DNA of 64,000 nucleotides. It comes from JBCDHN01 sp965224535 (GTDB taxonomy: Bacteria > Verrucomicrobiota > Verrucomicrobiia > Verrucomicrobiales > DEV007). How positions within the stretch are numbered: position 1 is the stretch's first letter; each line of letters starts with the position of its first letter. A program made the translations under genes and the position numbers. The stretch is from NCBI GenBank assembly GCA_965224535.1, contig CBDCZR010000047.1, forward strand, positions 62,001-126,000, given 5' to 3'. Of the stretch, positions 17,013 to 26,100 are shown one piece after another. Under the pieces are notes generated by a model. It was not told where the DNA came from and ran no database searches. It saw only the letters and a list, made by a program, of their open reading frames with translations.

Positions 17013-18197
17013 TCACGCCGCGATTGCCTGCACCACTTTTTGCGCCGCATCGGCCAAATCCTCGCCGGCGATCAAATTCACGCCTGAAGCCGCCAACGTC
17101 GCTTTGCCGGCCTGGACGTTGTTCCCTTCCAGCCGCACGACCAGCGGCAGGTTTAAGTGCACCTCCTGACACGCCGCCACGATCCCTTTCGCGATGACGT
17201 CGCAGTCCATGATGCCGCCAAAGATGTTGACCAAAATTCCCTTCACGTTGGAGTCGCTGAGGATGATTTTGAAGGCGTTGCGCACCTGTTCCTGACTCGC
17301 GCCGCCGCCAACGTCCAGGAAATTGGCCGGCTCACCGCCGTAGTGTTTGATGATGTCCATGGTCGCCATGGCCAAGCCCGCTCCATTGACCAGGCAGGCG
17401 ATATTTCCGTCCAGGCCGATGTAGTTCAGGTCGAACTCGGCCGCCGCCACTTCGCGCGGATCTTCCTCCGAGGGATCGTGCATGGCCTCGATGTCGGGAT
17501 GCCGGTAGAGCGCGTTGTCGTCGAAGTTAAACTTTGCGTCCAGCGCCAAAACCTGGCCATCACGCGTCACGACCAGCGGATTGACCTCCACCAGCGAGCA
17601 ATCGCGGGCTAAAAACAGCTCGAACAGGGCGCTGGAGAGCTTGCCGGCCGCTTTTGCCTGTTCCCCGCGCAAACCCAGGAAAGCCGCGATTTTCCGCGTT
17701 TGATAGGGCTGCAAACCCAGGAGCGGATGCACGGGTTGGCGCAGAATTTTCTCCGGCGTTTTCGCGGCCACATCCTCGATGTTGACCCCGCCTTCCTGGC
17801 TGGCAATGATGACGGGCCGCTCGGATTCGCGATCCATCAAAATGGCAAAATATAGCTCGTTGGCGATATCGACGCTCTCGGCCACGAGCACTTTGCGCAC
17901 CAACTTCCCCTCCTCGCCGGTTTGATGCGTCACCAGCACCTGGCCCAGCATTTGGCCCGCTTTTTCGGCGGCGTCCGCCGCGTCCGCACACAAGTGAACG
18001 CCGCCCTGGAAGCCGTTTTTGAACGTGCCCTTGCCGCGGCCGCCCGCGTGAACCTGCGCCTTCACCACCAAGCCCGCACCGCCCAATTCATCGGCCGCCT
18101 GACGAGCTTCCTCAGCCGTTGCGGCGACTTTTCCACGCGGGTTGGCGACGCCGAATTGGTCGAAGAGTTCCTTGGCTTGGTATTCGTGGATGTTCAT
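17013..18197 (-). CDS. sucC: Succinate-CoA ligase (ADP-forming) subunit beta
   Basis: Beta subunit of succinyl-CoA synthetase in the TCA cycle, 394 residues. It has an N-terminal ATP-grasp domain (MNIHEYQAKELFDQFGV, VVKAQVHAGGRGKG) and a C-terminal flavodoxin-like ligase domain (NFLDVGGGA, GILVNIFGGIMDCDVIA). All are near-canonical. The unusual point is context. The alpha subunit gene sucD, normally immediately downstream, is absent: the next gene in that direction is a convergent VOC gene. sucD must be elsewhere in the genome or beyond this window. Confidence 0.95.
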   Translation of the reverse strand: MNIHEYQAKELFDQFGVANPRGKVAATAEEARQAADELGGAGLVVKAQVHAGGRGKGTFKNGFQGGVHLCADAADAAEKAGQMLGQVLVTHQTGEEGKLVRKVLVAESVDIANELYFAILMDRESERPVIIASQEGGVNIEDVAAKTPEKILRQPVHPLLGLQPYQTRKIAAFLGLRGEQAKAAGKLSSALFELFLARDCSLVEVNPLVVTRDGQVLALDAKFNFDDNALYRHPDIEAMHDPSEEDPREVAAAEFDLNYIGLDGNIACLVNGAGLAMATMDIIKHYGGEPANFLDVGGGASQEQVRNAFKIILSDSNVKGILVNIFGGIMDCDVIAKGIVAACQEVHLNLPLVVRLEGNNVQAGKATLAASGVNLIAGEDLADAAQKVVQAIAA

Positions 18198-18290
18198 CGG
18201 TTAGGAGCGGACGGAGCGCGCACTTTATGGAGGGCCCCGGCCCCGTCAAGGAGTGAATCCCCGGCTGCTGCCACGGGCAATGCGGGCAAC

Positions 18291-19343
18291 TCAACCGCCG
18301 CATGTTTCCGGGATTTCCCCAAGCACCATTCCCCGGTCAACCGCGGTGGATTGGGCTGAAATGTTGGTGAATCCCAGCTTCTCCAGCATGTCGCGGTACT
18401 CGCTAACGGCGTAACACTTGCCTTGGGTCACGTTCATGAGCAGGGCGGAGTATTCGGCGACCTCGCGCGGGCCCGTTTTGGCTTCGTTGATGAGCGCCTC
18501 GTGAATCACCACCAAGCCGCCGGGTGGGAGTCGTTTCGCGGACAACGTCAGGAGCCGCTCTACTTCCGGCACGTCCCAATCGTGCAACACGTTGGACCAC
18601 AGGTGCACGTCGGCTTCCGGCCACGGATCGCCGAACATGTCCGCGGTGGCGACGGAAACCTGCGATTGGCAGCCGCGGCCGGCCACGGCTTTGCGCGAAA
18701 TCGCGTCCACCGGCGATTTTTCCAGAATTGTGGCCTTCAGACCGGGATTGGCGCTCGCCAGCAGGCAGGCGTAGATGCCCGAGCCGCCGCCGATGTCGAG
18801 CACGTGCCGCCGCCCGCGTAAATCCAGCTTTTGGGCCAAAATCTGGCCGAGATAGAGCCCGCGGCAGTCCATGGCCGCGGTAAACATTTGCGCGAAATCC
18901 TCGCGTTCCATGGCCACGTGCCAATCGTCCTTTTCGCTCTCGGCACTGCCCCAGTTGGTCGGTTTTCCGCTCCGCAAGACCTTCACCATGTCCTTCAGGA
19001 CGGGCCGGTCGCTCAGGGAGTCGTAGTACGGCCCCATGAACCACGGCGAGTCCTTGGCCAAAAACTCGCGGGCCAGCTCCGTGGCTCTCAATTCGCCGCC
19101 GTTTCGCTCCAGGTAGCCGTTGGCGGCAAACAGCGTCACCATCACGTCGACCGGACGCGCTGCGAAGCCGAAATGCCGGCAAATTTCCGCTTCGGTGGTG
19201 GATTCGCGGCCGCACAGCCAGGTGAAAAAGTCGAATTCCACGAGCGCCGCGCCGATGAGGTCCACCGCGTAGAGCCGGTCGCGGTAACGGAACACGGATG
19301 TGGGGTCGCTGGCCGGCAGCCGGCCGGGTTCGAAGTCGGTCAT
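18291..19343 (-). CDS. SAM-dependent O-methyltransferase, winged-helix dimerisation type
   Basis: 350 residues organised like acetylserotonin/hydroxyneurosporene O-methyltransferases. An N-terminal winged-helix dimerisation domain (AEICRHFGFAARPVDVMVTL) precedes a Rossmann methyltransferase domain with motif I VLDIGGGSGIYACLL near residue 182. The catalytic-base region NVLHDWDVPEVERLL and the motif LPPGGLVVIHEAL follow. Such enzymes methylate hydroxyls on aromatic, polyketide or carotenoid substrates. No biosynthetic cluster surrounds it, so the substrate is unknown. It is the last gene of a same-strand run after the Fur gene, with an 18-base gap, and may share its transcript. Confidence 0.87.
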   Translation of the reverse strand: MTDFEPGRLPASDPTSVFRYRDRLYAVDLIGAALVEFDFFTWLCGRESTTEAEICRHFGFAARPVDVMVTLFAANGYLERNGGELRATELAREFLAKDSPWFMGPYYDSLSDRPVLKDMVKVLRSGKPTNWGSAESEKDDWHVAMEREDFAQMFTAAMDCRGLYLGQILAQKLDLRGRRHVLDIGGGSGIYACLLASANPGLKATILEKSPVDAISRKAVAGRGCQSQVSVATADMFGDPWPEADVHLWSNVLHDWDVPEVERLLTLSAKRLPPGGLVVIHEALINEAKTGPREVAEYSALLMNVTQGKCYAVSEYRDMLEKLGFTNISAQSTAVDRGMVLGEIPETCGG

Positions 19344-19360
19344 CCGCGAACTTCACCCGG

Positions 19361-19807
19361 TCACGACACTTCGCAATCCGGACAAACGCCAAAAAACTCC
19401 AGCTCGTGGTAGAGGCGGCGAAACCCGGATTTTTCGGAGATTTCGCGCTCCAGCGCCTCAACCGGGCAAGAGATGTCCAGGGCCTCGATGCTGCCGCATT
19501 CGGTGCAAATCAGGTAGTCGTCGTGCCGGTCCGGGTAGCGCATGGTGAAGTAGGCGGAGCGCTCGTGCAGGCCCAGACGCCGGATGATGCCTTTTTCCTC
19601 CAGCCTGACCAAGAGCCGGTAAACCGTGGCCTTGTCGCATTGGCCGGAGAGAGCCGTGGCCAGATCGCTGAGCGTGAGGGGGCGCTGGCTATCGATCAAT
19701 CCGCGCAGCAGCTCCTCCATCGCCTTGGTCCGGCGCAGGCCGAGCTTTCGGCAGCGATCCACGGCCCAGGCGACCGGATTTTCGCGGTCCTGCGGCATCG
19801 GCTCCAT
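19361..19807 (-). CDS. Fur-family transcriptional regulator
   Basis: 148 residues. The N-terminal winged helix (LRRTKAMEELLRGLIDSQRP, CDKATVYRLLVRLEEKGII) is followed by the metal-binding dimerisation domain with RHDDYLICTECG and the final GVCPDC, forming the usual CXXC pairs of a structural zinc site. Metal selectivity (iron, zinc, manganese or peroxide) cannot be read off. The start MEPMPQDRENPV lies 4 bases after the stop of the TraB/GumN gene, so the two are almost certainly one operon. Autoregulation of that operon is plausible but I did not find a recognisable Fur box. Confidence 0.88.
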   Translation of the reverse strand: MEPMPQDRENPVAWAVDRCRKLGLRRTKAMEELLRGLIDSQRPLTLSDLATALSGQCDKATVYRLLVRLEEKGIIRRLGLHERSAYFTMRYPDRHDDYLICTECGSIEALDISCPVEALEREISEKSGFRRLYHELEFFGVCPDCEVS

Positions 19808-19811
19808 CGCT

Positions 19812-20723
19812 CTAGCGGCCAAATTGCACGGGTTTGTGCCCCTTGGCTTGCAACATCTCGATGACGCTCTTTTTCCCAACCAAATGGCCGGCGCCCACGA
19901 TGAACATGGCGTTGCCCGGCTGCTTTAGCTCCTTCTCGATCGCCGGGATCCAGCTTGCGTTGCGGTCGTAAAGCACGGCCTTGGTCAGGGCGACGTTTTC
20001 CTCCTCGTTGAAATATTTGTTGAGCAGCTCATCCAGGGCCTTGGTGTCGCCACTCTTCCAGGTCTCGATCAGTCCGTCCAACATCTCGGGCGTCTCTTTC
20101 ACCTGTTGCAGGGTCATTTTCAGCAAATTGTCTTGCTCCTCGTCGCTGAGGTTGTTGAACAGCCCCATCTGAAACTCCACCGTCTCCAAACCCGCCACCG
20201 GCTTCTTGTCGGCGCGCGCTTTGGTGTCGAACACCTTTTCCACCCCCAAATCCGGAATGGCGCCGATTTTCATGGCTTCGACCGAGGCGATGGTCAACGA
20301 AAGCATGCCCGGGGTCATGCGTTTCAGCATTTTGGCCATGCCGCTCAATTGCTCGTTTTCCGCGATGTAGGTCTCCAGCGCTGCGTAAGTCTCCTCGGAA
20401 ATGAGATCCTCCACCAGCCCGCCGTTGGGAATCATGCTCATGCGGATCATCTTCATCTTGTTGGCCATGGACTCCATTTCCGCCAGATCCACCTCAAAAT
20501 AGATCCGCTCGGAATCGTCGTAGACGGTGTTGTAAGCTTGGGGAAGCGGATGATCCTGTTGGCGCAGCAGATGGACCGATCCCGCCAGGTAAACCGTCGA
20601 GGCCGCACCCTCAACCTTCCAGATGGCGGCTTTTTCTTGCGCCGCGCAAACGGAGGCAAGGGCTAGAACGACGCCGGCCGCTACGCCGGCAATCCTGGAA
20701 TTTTGCGATGGGGAGTGGGCCAT
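19812..20723 (-). CDS. TraB/GumN family secreted protein
   Basis: 303 residues with a signal peptide (to about ASVCAAQ, residue 29). The TraB/GumN (PF01963) signatures are the first motif VYLAGSVHLL and the C-terminal FIVGAGHLVGKKSVIEML. Both conserved GxxH/GxGH elements are intact. The fold is related to Tiki/EreA-like metal-dependent proteases, and the His/Glu residues may bind metal. A second conserved His/Glu block lies in RIYFEVDLAEM. It is the first gene of a tight operon with the Fur-family regulator. The connection to metal sensing is inference. Confidence 0.87.
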   Translation of the reverse strand: MAHSPSQNSRIAGVAAGVVLALASVCAAQEKAAIWKVEGAASTVYLAGSVHLLRQQDHPLPQAYNTVYDDSERIYFEVDLAEMESMANKMKMIRMSMIPNGGLVEDLISEETYAALETYIAENEQLSGMAKMLKRMTPGMLSLTIASVEAMKIGAIPDLGVEKVFDTKARADKKPVAGLETVEFQMGLFNNLSDEEQDNLLKMTLQQVKETPEMLDGLIETWKSGDTKALDELLNKYFNEEENVALTKAVLYDRNASWIPAIEKELKQPGNAMFIVGAGHLVGKKSVIEMLQAKGHKPVQFGR

Positions 20724-20827
20724 GAGAATCTCGGGGTTTTTGGGAAAAATTCGGCTAACAAATCGTTCCCATCTTCCTTCCGGTCAAAGACATTTGCCAA
20801 TCGCCGCAAAATCCCTTCACTGCGCGG

Positions 20828-21451
20828 ATGAAACACCGCTTGCTCTGCCTGCTTTTCCTGTTTTGCCTGCTTCCCCACCTCCTTGCTGAAAATGAGGAGG
20901 GCTGGGTCGCGCTTTTTGACGGCCAATCCACCAACGGCTGGACGCCGCGCGCGGAAGTCACCAGATTCGTGGCCAAAGACGGCGAATTGCAGATTTTGTC
21001 CCAAAAAAACGTCTGGATCGTCACCAAATTGGAGATGGCCGATTTTGTGCTCGAAGCCGAGGTGAAACTGCCCGATGACGCCGCGGAAACCGGCTTCAAC
21101 TCGGGGTTGGCGTTTCGTTGCTCCGGCGACGGCAAGCCGAAGGGCTACCAACTGGAAATCGACCTCAAAAAGCCGGGCGGCGTCTTTGGGATCGGCCTGG
21201 GCGGCTGGCTTTACCCAACCGGCGAAACCGCCGCGCACTACGCCGAACGCGCCAAGGGCGCCTTTTTGCCGAACGAATGGAATCGGCTGCGCGTCGAGTG
21301 TCGCGGCCCCAAGATCCGCACCTTCGTGAACGGAAAGCCGATCGCCGAAATCGAGGATTCGCAGTCGTTGCGCGGATTTTTCGGCATCCAGCATCACGGC
21401 AAGGGCGGCACGGTGCGATTTCGCAATTTGCGGGCGCGTGAGCTGAAATAA
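20828..21451 (+). CDS. DUF1080 (3-keto-disaccharide hydrolase domain) secreted protein
   Basis: 207 residues with a signal peptide (LLCLLFLFCLLPHLLAE) followed by one DUF1080 jelly-roll. The domain shows the entry motif GWVALFDGQSTNGW, then DFVLEAEVKLP, NSGLAFRC, YQLEID, NEWNRLRVEC and VNGKPIAEIED, ending GFFGIQHHGKGGTVRFRNLR. The family includes 3-keto-glycoside/disaccharide hydrolases abundant in PVC bacteria. The substrate here is unknown. Length fits a single-domain member. pdxA begins 12 bases after its stop, so co-transcription is likely although the functions are unrelated. Confidence 0.9.
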   Translation: MKHRLLCLLFLFCLLPHLLAENEEGWVALFDGQSTNGWTPRAEVTRFVAKDGELQILSQKNVWIVTKLEMADFVLEAEVKLPDDAAETGFNSGLAFRCSGDGKPKGYQLEIDLKKPGGVFGIGLGGWLYPTGETAAHYAERAKGAFLPNEWNRLRVECRGPKIRTFVNGKPIAEIEDSQSLRGFFGIQHHGKGGTVRFRNLRARELK

Positions 21452-21462
21452 CCTGCGCGGCC

Positions 21463-22479
21463 ATGCACAAACCCAGAATTGCCATCACCATGGGCGACCC
21501 GGCGGGGATCGGGCCGGAAATTTGCCTCCTGGCCCTAACGAATCCCGATGTTTCCGACGCCTGCATCCCCATCGTCTTTGGCGACGCGGGAATTCTGCAA
21601 CGCGCCGCCGAGGAAGTGGGCCTGGAACCGCCGGAGCACATCATTCCCGAGGATGAGTGGGCGGAAAATTTCGAGCTTTTCGAGCGACCCGCCCTGTTGG
21701 ACGTCAACGCCATGAACGCGGAGGAGGTCGTCCCCGGCCAGATTAGCGGGCAGACCGGCCAAGCCGCCTACGACTACATCATGCGGGCGATCCAAGCCGC
21801 CAAAGCCGGTCAAATCGACGCGGTAACCACGGCGCCGCTCAACAAAGAGGCCCTGAGGTCGGCCGGGGTCGACTTTCCCGGTCACACCGAGATTTTCGCC
21901 GCTGAAACCGAGACCGAGCGCTTTTGCATGATGCAAACCAGCGAACCGCTGACCTGCACCTTCGTCACCGTGCACGTGGGCTACCACGAGGTGCCCGGCC
22001 TGCTAAGCGTGGAACGAATTCTCGACGTCATCGAGCTAACCCACGACGCCCTGCGCAAAATCCGCGAAACCGAGCCGAAACTGGCGGTTTGCGGCCTCAA
22101 CCCCCACGCCGGCGAGCACGGCCTCTTCGGCAACGGCGAGGAAGAGCAATTCATCATCCCAGCCATTGAAACGGCGCGGGAACGGGGCATCGAGATTGAA
22201 GGCCCCCTACCGCCGGACACGGCTTTTTTGAGTTGGCAGCGCGATCGAATCGACGGCATTGTCTGCATGTACCACGACCAAGGCCACATCCCGCTCAAAG
22301 CGCTGGCGTTTGACGAAGCCATCAACACCACCCTGGGCCTACCCATCGTCAGAACCAGCGTCGATCACGGAACGGCGCTGGACATCGCCTGGCAAGGCAA
22401 AGCCAACCCTAACAGCCTGTTCGAGGCCATCCTCCTGGCCGCCAAACTCGCGCCGACGCCGGACGCGGAAGAGACCTAA
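21463..22479 (+). CDS. pdxA: 4-hydroxythreonine-4-phosphate dehydrogenase
   Basis: Oxidises 4-phosphohydroxy-L-threonine for pyridoxal 5'-phosphate synthesis in the DXP-dependent pathway. The 338-residue product starts MHKPRIAITMGDPAGIGPEI and carries the Zn-ligand blocks PGHTE and MYHDQGHIPLK, plus the terminal TSVDHGTALDIA. All expected His ligands are visible. No pdxJ is nearby. After its stop an intergenic degenerate repeat (22486-22562) separates it from the RDD pseudogene. Confidence 0.95.
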   Translation: MHKPRIAITMGDPAGIGPEICLLALTNPDVSDACIPIVFGDAGILQRAAEEVGLEPPEHIIPEDEWAENFELFERPALLDVNAMNAEEVVPGQISGQTGQAAYDYIMRAIQAAKAGQIDAVTTAPLNKEALRSAGVDFPGHTEIFAAETETERFCMMQTSEPLTCTFVTVHVGYHEVPGLLSVERILDVIELTHDALRKIRETEPKLAVCGLNPHAGEHGLFGNGEEEQFIIPAIETARERGIEIEGPLPPDTAFLSWQRDRIDGIVCMYHDQGHIPLKALAFDEAINTTLGLPIVRTSVDHGTALDIAWQGKANPNSLFEAILLAAKLAPTPDAEET

Positions 22480-22485
22480 CCGACG

Positions 22486-22562
22486 AAAAAGGACCGAAAA
22501 GGCGGAAAAGACGTCACTTGGGTCCCTTGCGTCGTTTTGGTCCCTTCAACCCGTCCTTTTTC
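22486..22562. repeat. Intergenic degenerate repeat, GGGACC/AAGG type, with inverted halves
   Basis: The left half contains CGAAAAAGGACCGAAAAGG. The right half, read on the other strand, contains CCGAAAAAGGAC and AAGGGACC repeatedly, so the element can fold back on itself. Similar text recurs at about 36680-36735 and 63466-63514, always between genes. Confidence 0.6.
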
Positions 22563-22598
22563 GGGACGAATCGCAAAAGTTGGGTTAGGTGGTTTGCG

Positions 22599-23191
22599 AT
22601 GAATTCCGACCCGAGCGAACCGCCTTCCCCCATTCGCGGAGCCAGCTTCTGGATTCGCGCGATGGCCCACGCCATCGACTTGTATCGATCGTTTTGGTCT
22701 TTGCCTGCGTGCTGACCATTCCGCTGGTGATTCGGGTGATGAATCAGGGACCCGATGCCGCGGCGGGAATGGACCTGAACGTGCCGCTGTGGCTGGAACT
22801 GACCGTTGATCTGGCGTTGGTCTTGGCGGTGGTGCTGATTTGGCGCCGCTGGCAAACCACTCCCGGAAAACGCCTGTTTCAGCTCAAAATCGTCGACTCG
22901 CGCACCGGCGGACGTCCCGGTTTTGGGTGGCTCGTGGCGCGTTACCTCGGGTATTTGGTCGCAATTCTCCCCGTCATTCCGTTTCGGCAGATTGCGCCGT
23001 TTTTGCAGGAAGATCCCATGATCGGTCCGCTGCTTCAGGGCTGGACGGGCTGGCTTGTTGGGATTCCGCTAGGATTTGGCTACCTCTGGATCCTCATCGA
23101 CCGCCGCAACCGGGGTTTGCACGATTTGCTGAGCCGTACGGTCACCGTGCAGGCCAATTTTGGCGGAAATCGTCGGCAGGAGGAGGAGTAA
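22599..23191 (+). pseudogene. RDD-family membrane protein, disrupted by a single frameshift
   Basis: From the ATG at 22599 the frame reads MNSDPSEPPSPIRGASFWIR then AMAHAID, the typical RDD start (x-FWIR-x3-ID). It then runs into a stop within about 12 codons. The +1-shifted frame takes over at about 22678-22686 with SIVLVFACVLTIPLVIRV, followed by RRWQTTPGKRLFQLKIVDS, the second RDD signature, and two further membrane segments ending in LLSRTVTV. Inserting one base restores a roughly 197-residue three- or four-helix protein. Everything else is intact, so this is either a recent mutation or a sequencing error. The 22589-based open frame has a non-RDD N-terminus and is not the natural start. 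Confidence 0.7.
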
Positions 23192-23195
23192 ATGC

Positions 23196-26100
23196 TTACT
23201 CGATGGTGATGGCGATGGCTTCGGTTTTTACCGCGCGTTCGCGGCGGTCGCGGGGGCGAACCAGGTAGGAGGCGAAGCCTTCCCACAGCTCCATGTCTGC
23301 CCGGGTGCCGGTGTGGAGCAAGAGCCGGTTGCTGGTGGTGCGGGCCTTGATCTTGCGGGGGCCAAAGGAGGGGCCGTAAATTTCAAATTCGCGAACGGCG
23401 TCGGGCAGGGTGCGGAACATTTTGTTGTAAACCAGCAGGTTGTGGCCGCGCTTGAAGCCGAGTTGCGCCCAGGCCTTGCCGTAACGCTCTTCAGCCTGGG
23501 AAGGCAGGTAAAAATCGGCGAAATTGTCCTGCATGGCCACGCGCAACTCGTCCAGCGTCAACCCTTCGGGAAAATCCGTGGAGTAGTAGGAGTCTTTGCT
23601 CTCCCAGGCCAGGCGCGGCATGGTGAAGAAGATGTAGGCGCCGTCGCTTTCGTCGTTGGGCGGAAATTCGGCCTTGTAGGTGCCGGTCATGGTCTTGTCG
23701 CGGAAGGTGAACCAGACGTCGAACTCAATTTCGTCCTCCAGCACCATGGTCCAGCGAAATTCGTTGCCTTCCAGGGTGGGTTCTTCGCGGTTGCGGAGGA
23801 ATTTGCGCTTGCGCGTGTGCCACCTGTTGTCGGAGCCCAGGTAGGGCTTGCGGCTGTGGTAGCCGAAGACGATGGGCGACTGAATGATGCCCTTGTCTGA
23901 CTTGAGGAAGATGTAGGCGCGCGCTTCGGGGCCGCAGAGCACGATGTCGAACGTTGGCTCCTCGATGGTCTTGATTTCCTTGTAGATGTTGGTCCGCAAG
24001 TTGGGCCGGTAGGAGTAGAGCTGCTCTCCTTGCCGGACGTCTCGCGTGGTGGCGTAGGCGACTTTTTCCGAAACTTTGGGCTTCATGTCCTCCTCGCTCT
24101 GCACCACCACCAGCGGTTTGGGCTCTTCATCCAGCTTAAAGAGGTCCACCAGCGGCGGCAGTTGCCGGCCTTTGCTGCGATTGGCGATTTTTTTGGTGAC
24201 GATGCTGAGGTGATCGGTCTGATTTTCCGCCGGTTGCACGTAGGCGCGCACTTTGCTGCGGCCCAAAAGCTGGCCGAAAGTTTCGCAGCGCTCTTCTTCC
24301 ACAAAATCCTCGAAATCGGAGAAAACGTAGAGCGAATCGACCTTTTGCTCGATCAAAAATTCGATGGCGGCGCCGATGCGGTTGTAGCCGCCGCGCGCGA
24401 TGAACGAGTTTGGCCGCTCCTTGAAGGTGCGGATGAGCCGGTCCACGGAGCGTTGCGGCGCTTTTCGTGGCAGATCGCCCCACAGGAACCAGTACGGGCT
24501 GCTGCCTTTGGCCCAAGCCCGCGGCCAGGAGGGCAAAACCTCCTCTTTTTTGATGGGATAGATGTTGGTGGACTCCGTGCTGCCGCGAATGAGCGCGTGG
24601 TTGACGTAGACGATGGGCGCGTTTTTGAAATTGCGGTCCACTTCGCGGATCACCAGCGGCAGGTGCTCGGCCATCGATCCTGACACGTCCAAAACGACGC
24701 CCAGCACCTTGCCCTCGATTTTTTGGCCGAACATCATCTTGGAATCGGACGAGGAGGTTGGCCCGAAGCTCATCGCCGGGGTAAAATCCGTGCCAAACAT
24801 GGCCGCGGTGGCCGGACCGTCGAAATCCACGTTGGACATGGAGATGGCCGAGGTGCTGGCGGCCATGATCACGTTGGGTGTGGCGTTGGCGTTGGTTGAG
24901 GGCGGCCGGACGGTAGGTTTGACGATCTCTTCGGGCCGCATTTGGTCCTCCTCCGGCGCTGGGGCCGCTTTGGCGACGATTTGCGGGGCAACGTCGATTG
25001 GGACGGTAACCACGGCCAGTCCTAACGCGACAACAATGCCCACGTGGATGAGGATCGTCACCACCAGCGAGTTGAGCTTGTCGCGGCGCAGGGCGCGTTG
25101 GCGAACGGCGTCGTTGACCTCTTGCTGATGCCGCAGGCTGTCATCGGGTGTGGCGACACGTTGGCCGTCCTCTGTTTCCGCGGCGGCCACGTTGATTTGG
25201 TCCGGGCCGATGGCGGGATCGAAAATTGAGTCATCGGGATTTTGGTAGTCGTAGACGACGCGTTCGTCGGTTTTCGGCTCGACGACCACGTTGTGCGGAT
25301 CGGCTTCGTCCGCCAGAGTGGGAACGTCGCGCGCCGGTTTTGCCCGCCGGAGGACGGGCGGTTGGGGCAGGTTGGCGGGATCGACGATCGGTTTGACCTG
25401 GCGAGTTGCGACGGCGGTGCTGAGCGTTTGCGTGGGAAATTGGCCAGGCGCGGCGTAAAACACCGGTTTGCCGGGTTCCTGCGCGGCTTCGGCCTCAGCT
25501 TCGGGCAGGTTTGGAACTGGAGGCGCGGCCAATTCTTCCTCCGCGGCGGCGGGAACTTCTTGCGCCGGCTCGACCTCGGGGACCGCGGGCATTTCGGCGG
25601 CGATTTCCTCGGTTTGAGGCGGAATTTCGGCAACGGGCTCGGTTTGAACCGGAATTTCGGCGACGGGCTCGGTTTGAACCGGAATTTCGGCAACGGGCTC
25701 GGTTTGAGCCGGAATTTCGGCGACAGGCTCGGTTTGAACCGGAATTTCGGCGACGGGCTCGGTTTGGGCCGGAATTTCGGCAACAGGCTCGGTTTGAGGC
25801 GGAATTTCGGCGACGGGCCCTGGTTGGGGCGTTGGTGCCGGCGCCGGCTCGGGAACCGGCGTTGGCGCTGGCGCGGTTCCGCCCAATACGCCCCCGTAGG
25901 CGGCTTGAAGATCGGGATCGGACAAGCCGGGATTCAGGCTTGTGGCGGTGATAAAGTGTCGCATGGCCGTTTGCGCATCGCCGACTTGATGGGCGCTGGA
26001 GGCCAATGCCAGGTGGGCTTCGGCGTTGGCGGGATTCGCGTCGAGAATGGGCTGCAGGATGCCGTGCGCGTGTTCGAATCCGCCGACCAAGCCGTAGCAT

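Noticed and set aside
17001..17018. A small GTGAC...GTCAC hairpin between the convergent VOC and sucC genes as a terminator
   Set aside because: Five-base stem and no T-run. Too weak to support.
25621..25830. 30-base regularly spaced repeats considered as a CRISPR array
   Set aside because: The units are contiguous with no spacers, lie inside an open frame and encode a decapeptide repeat. No cas genes are present.
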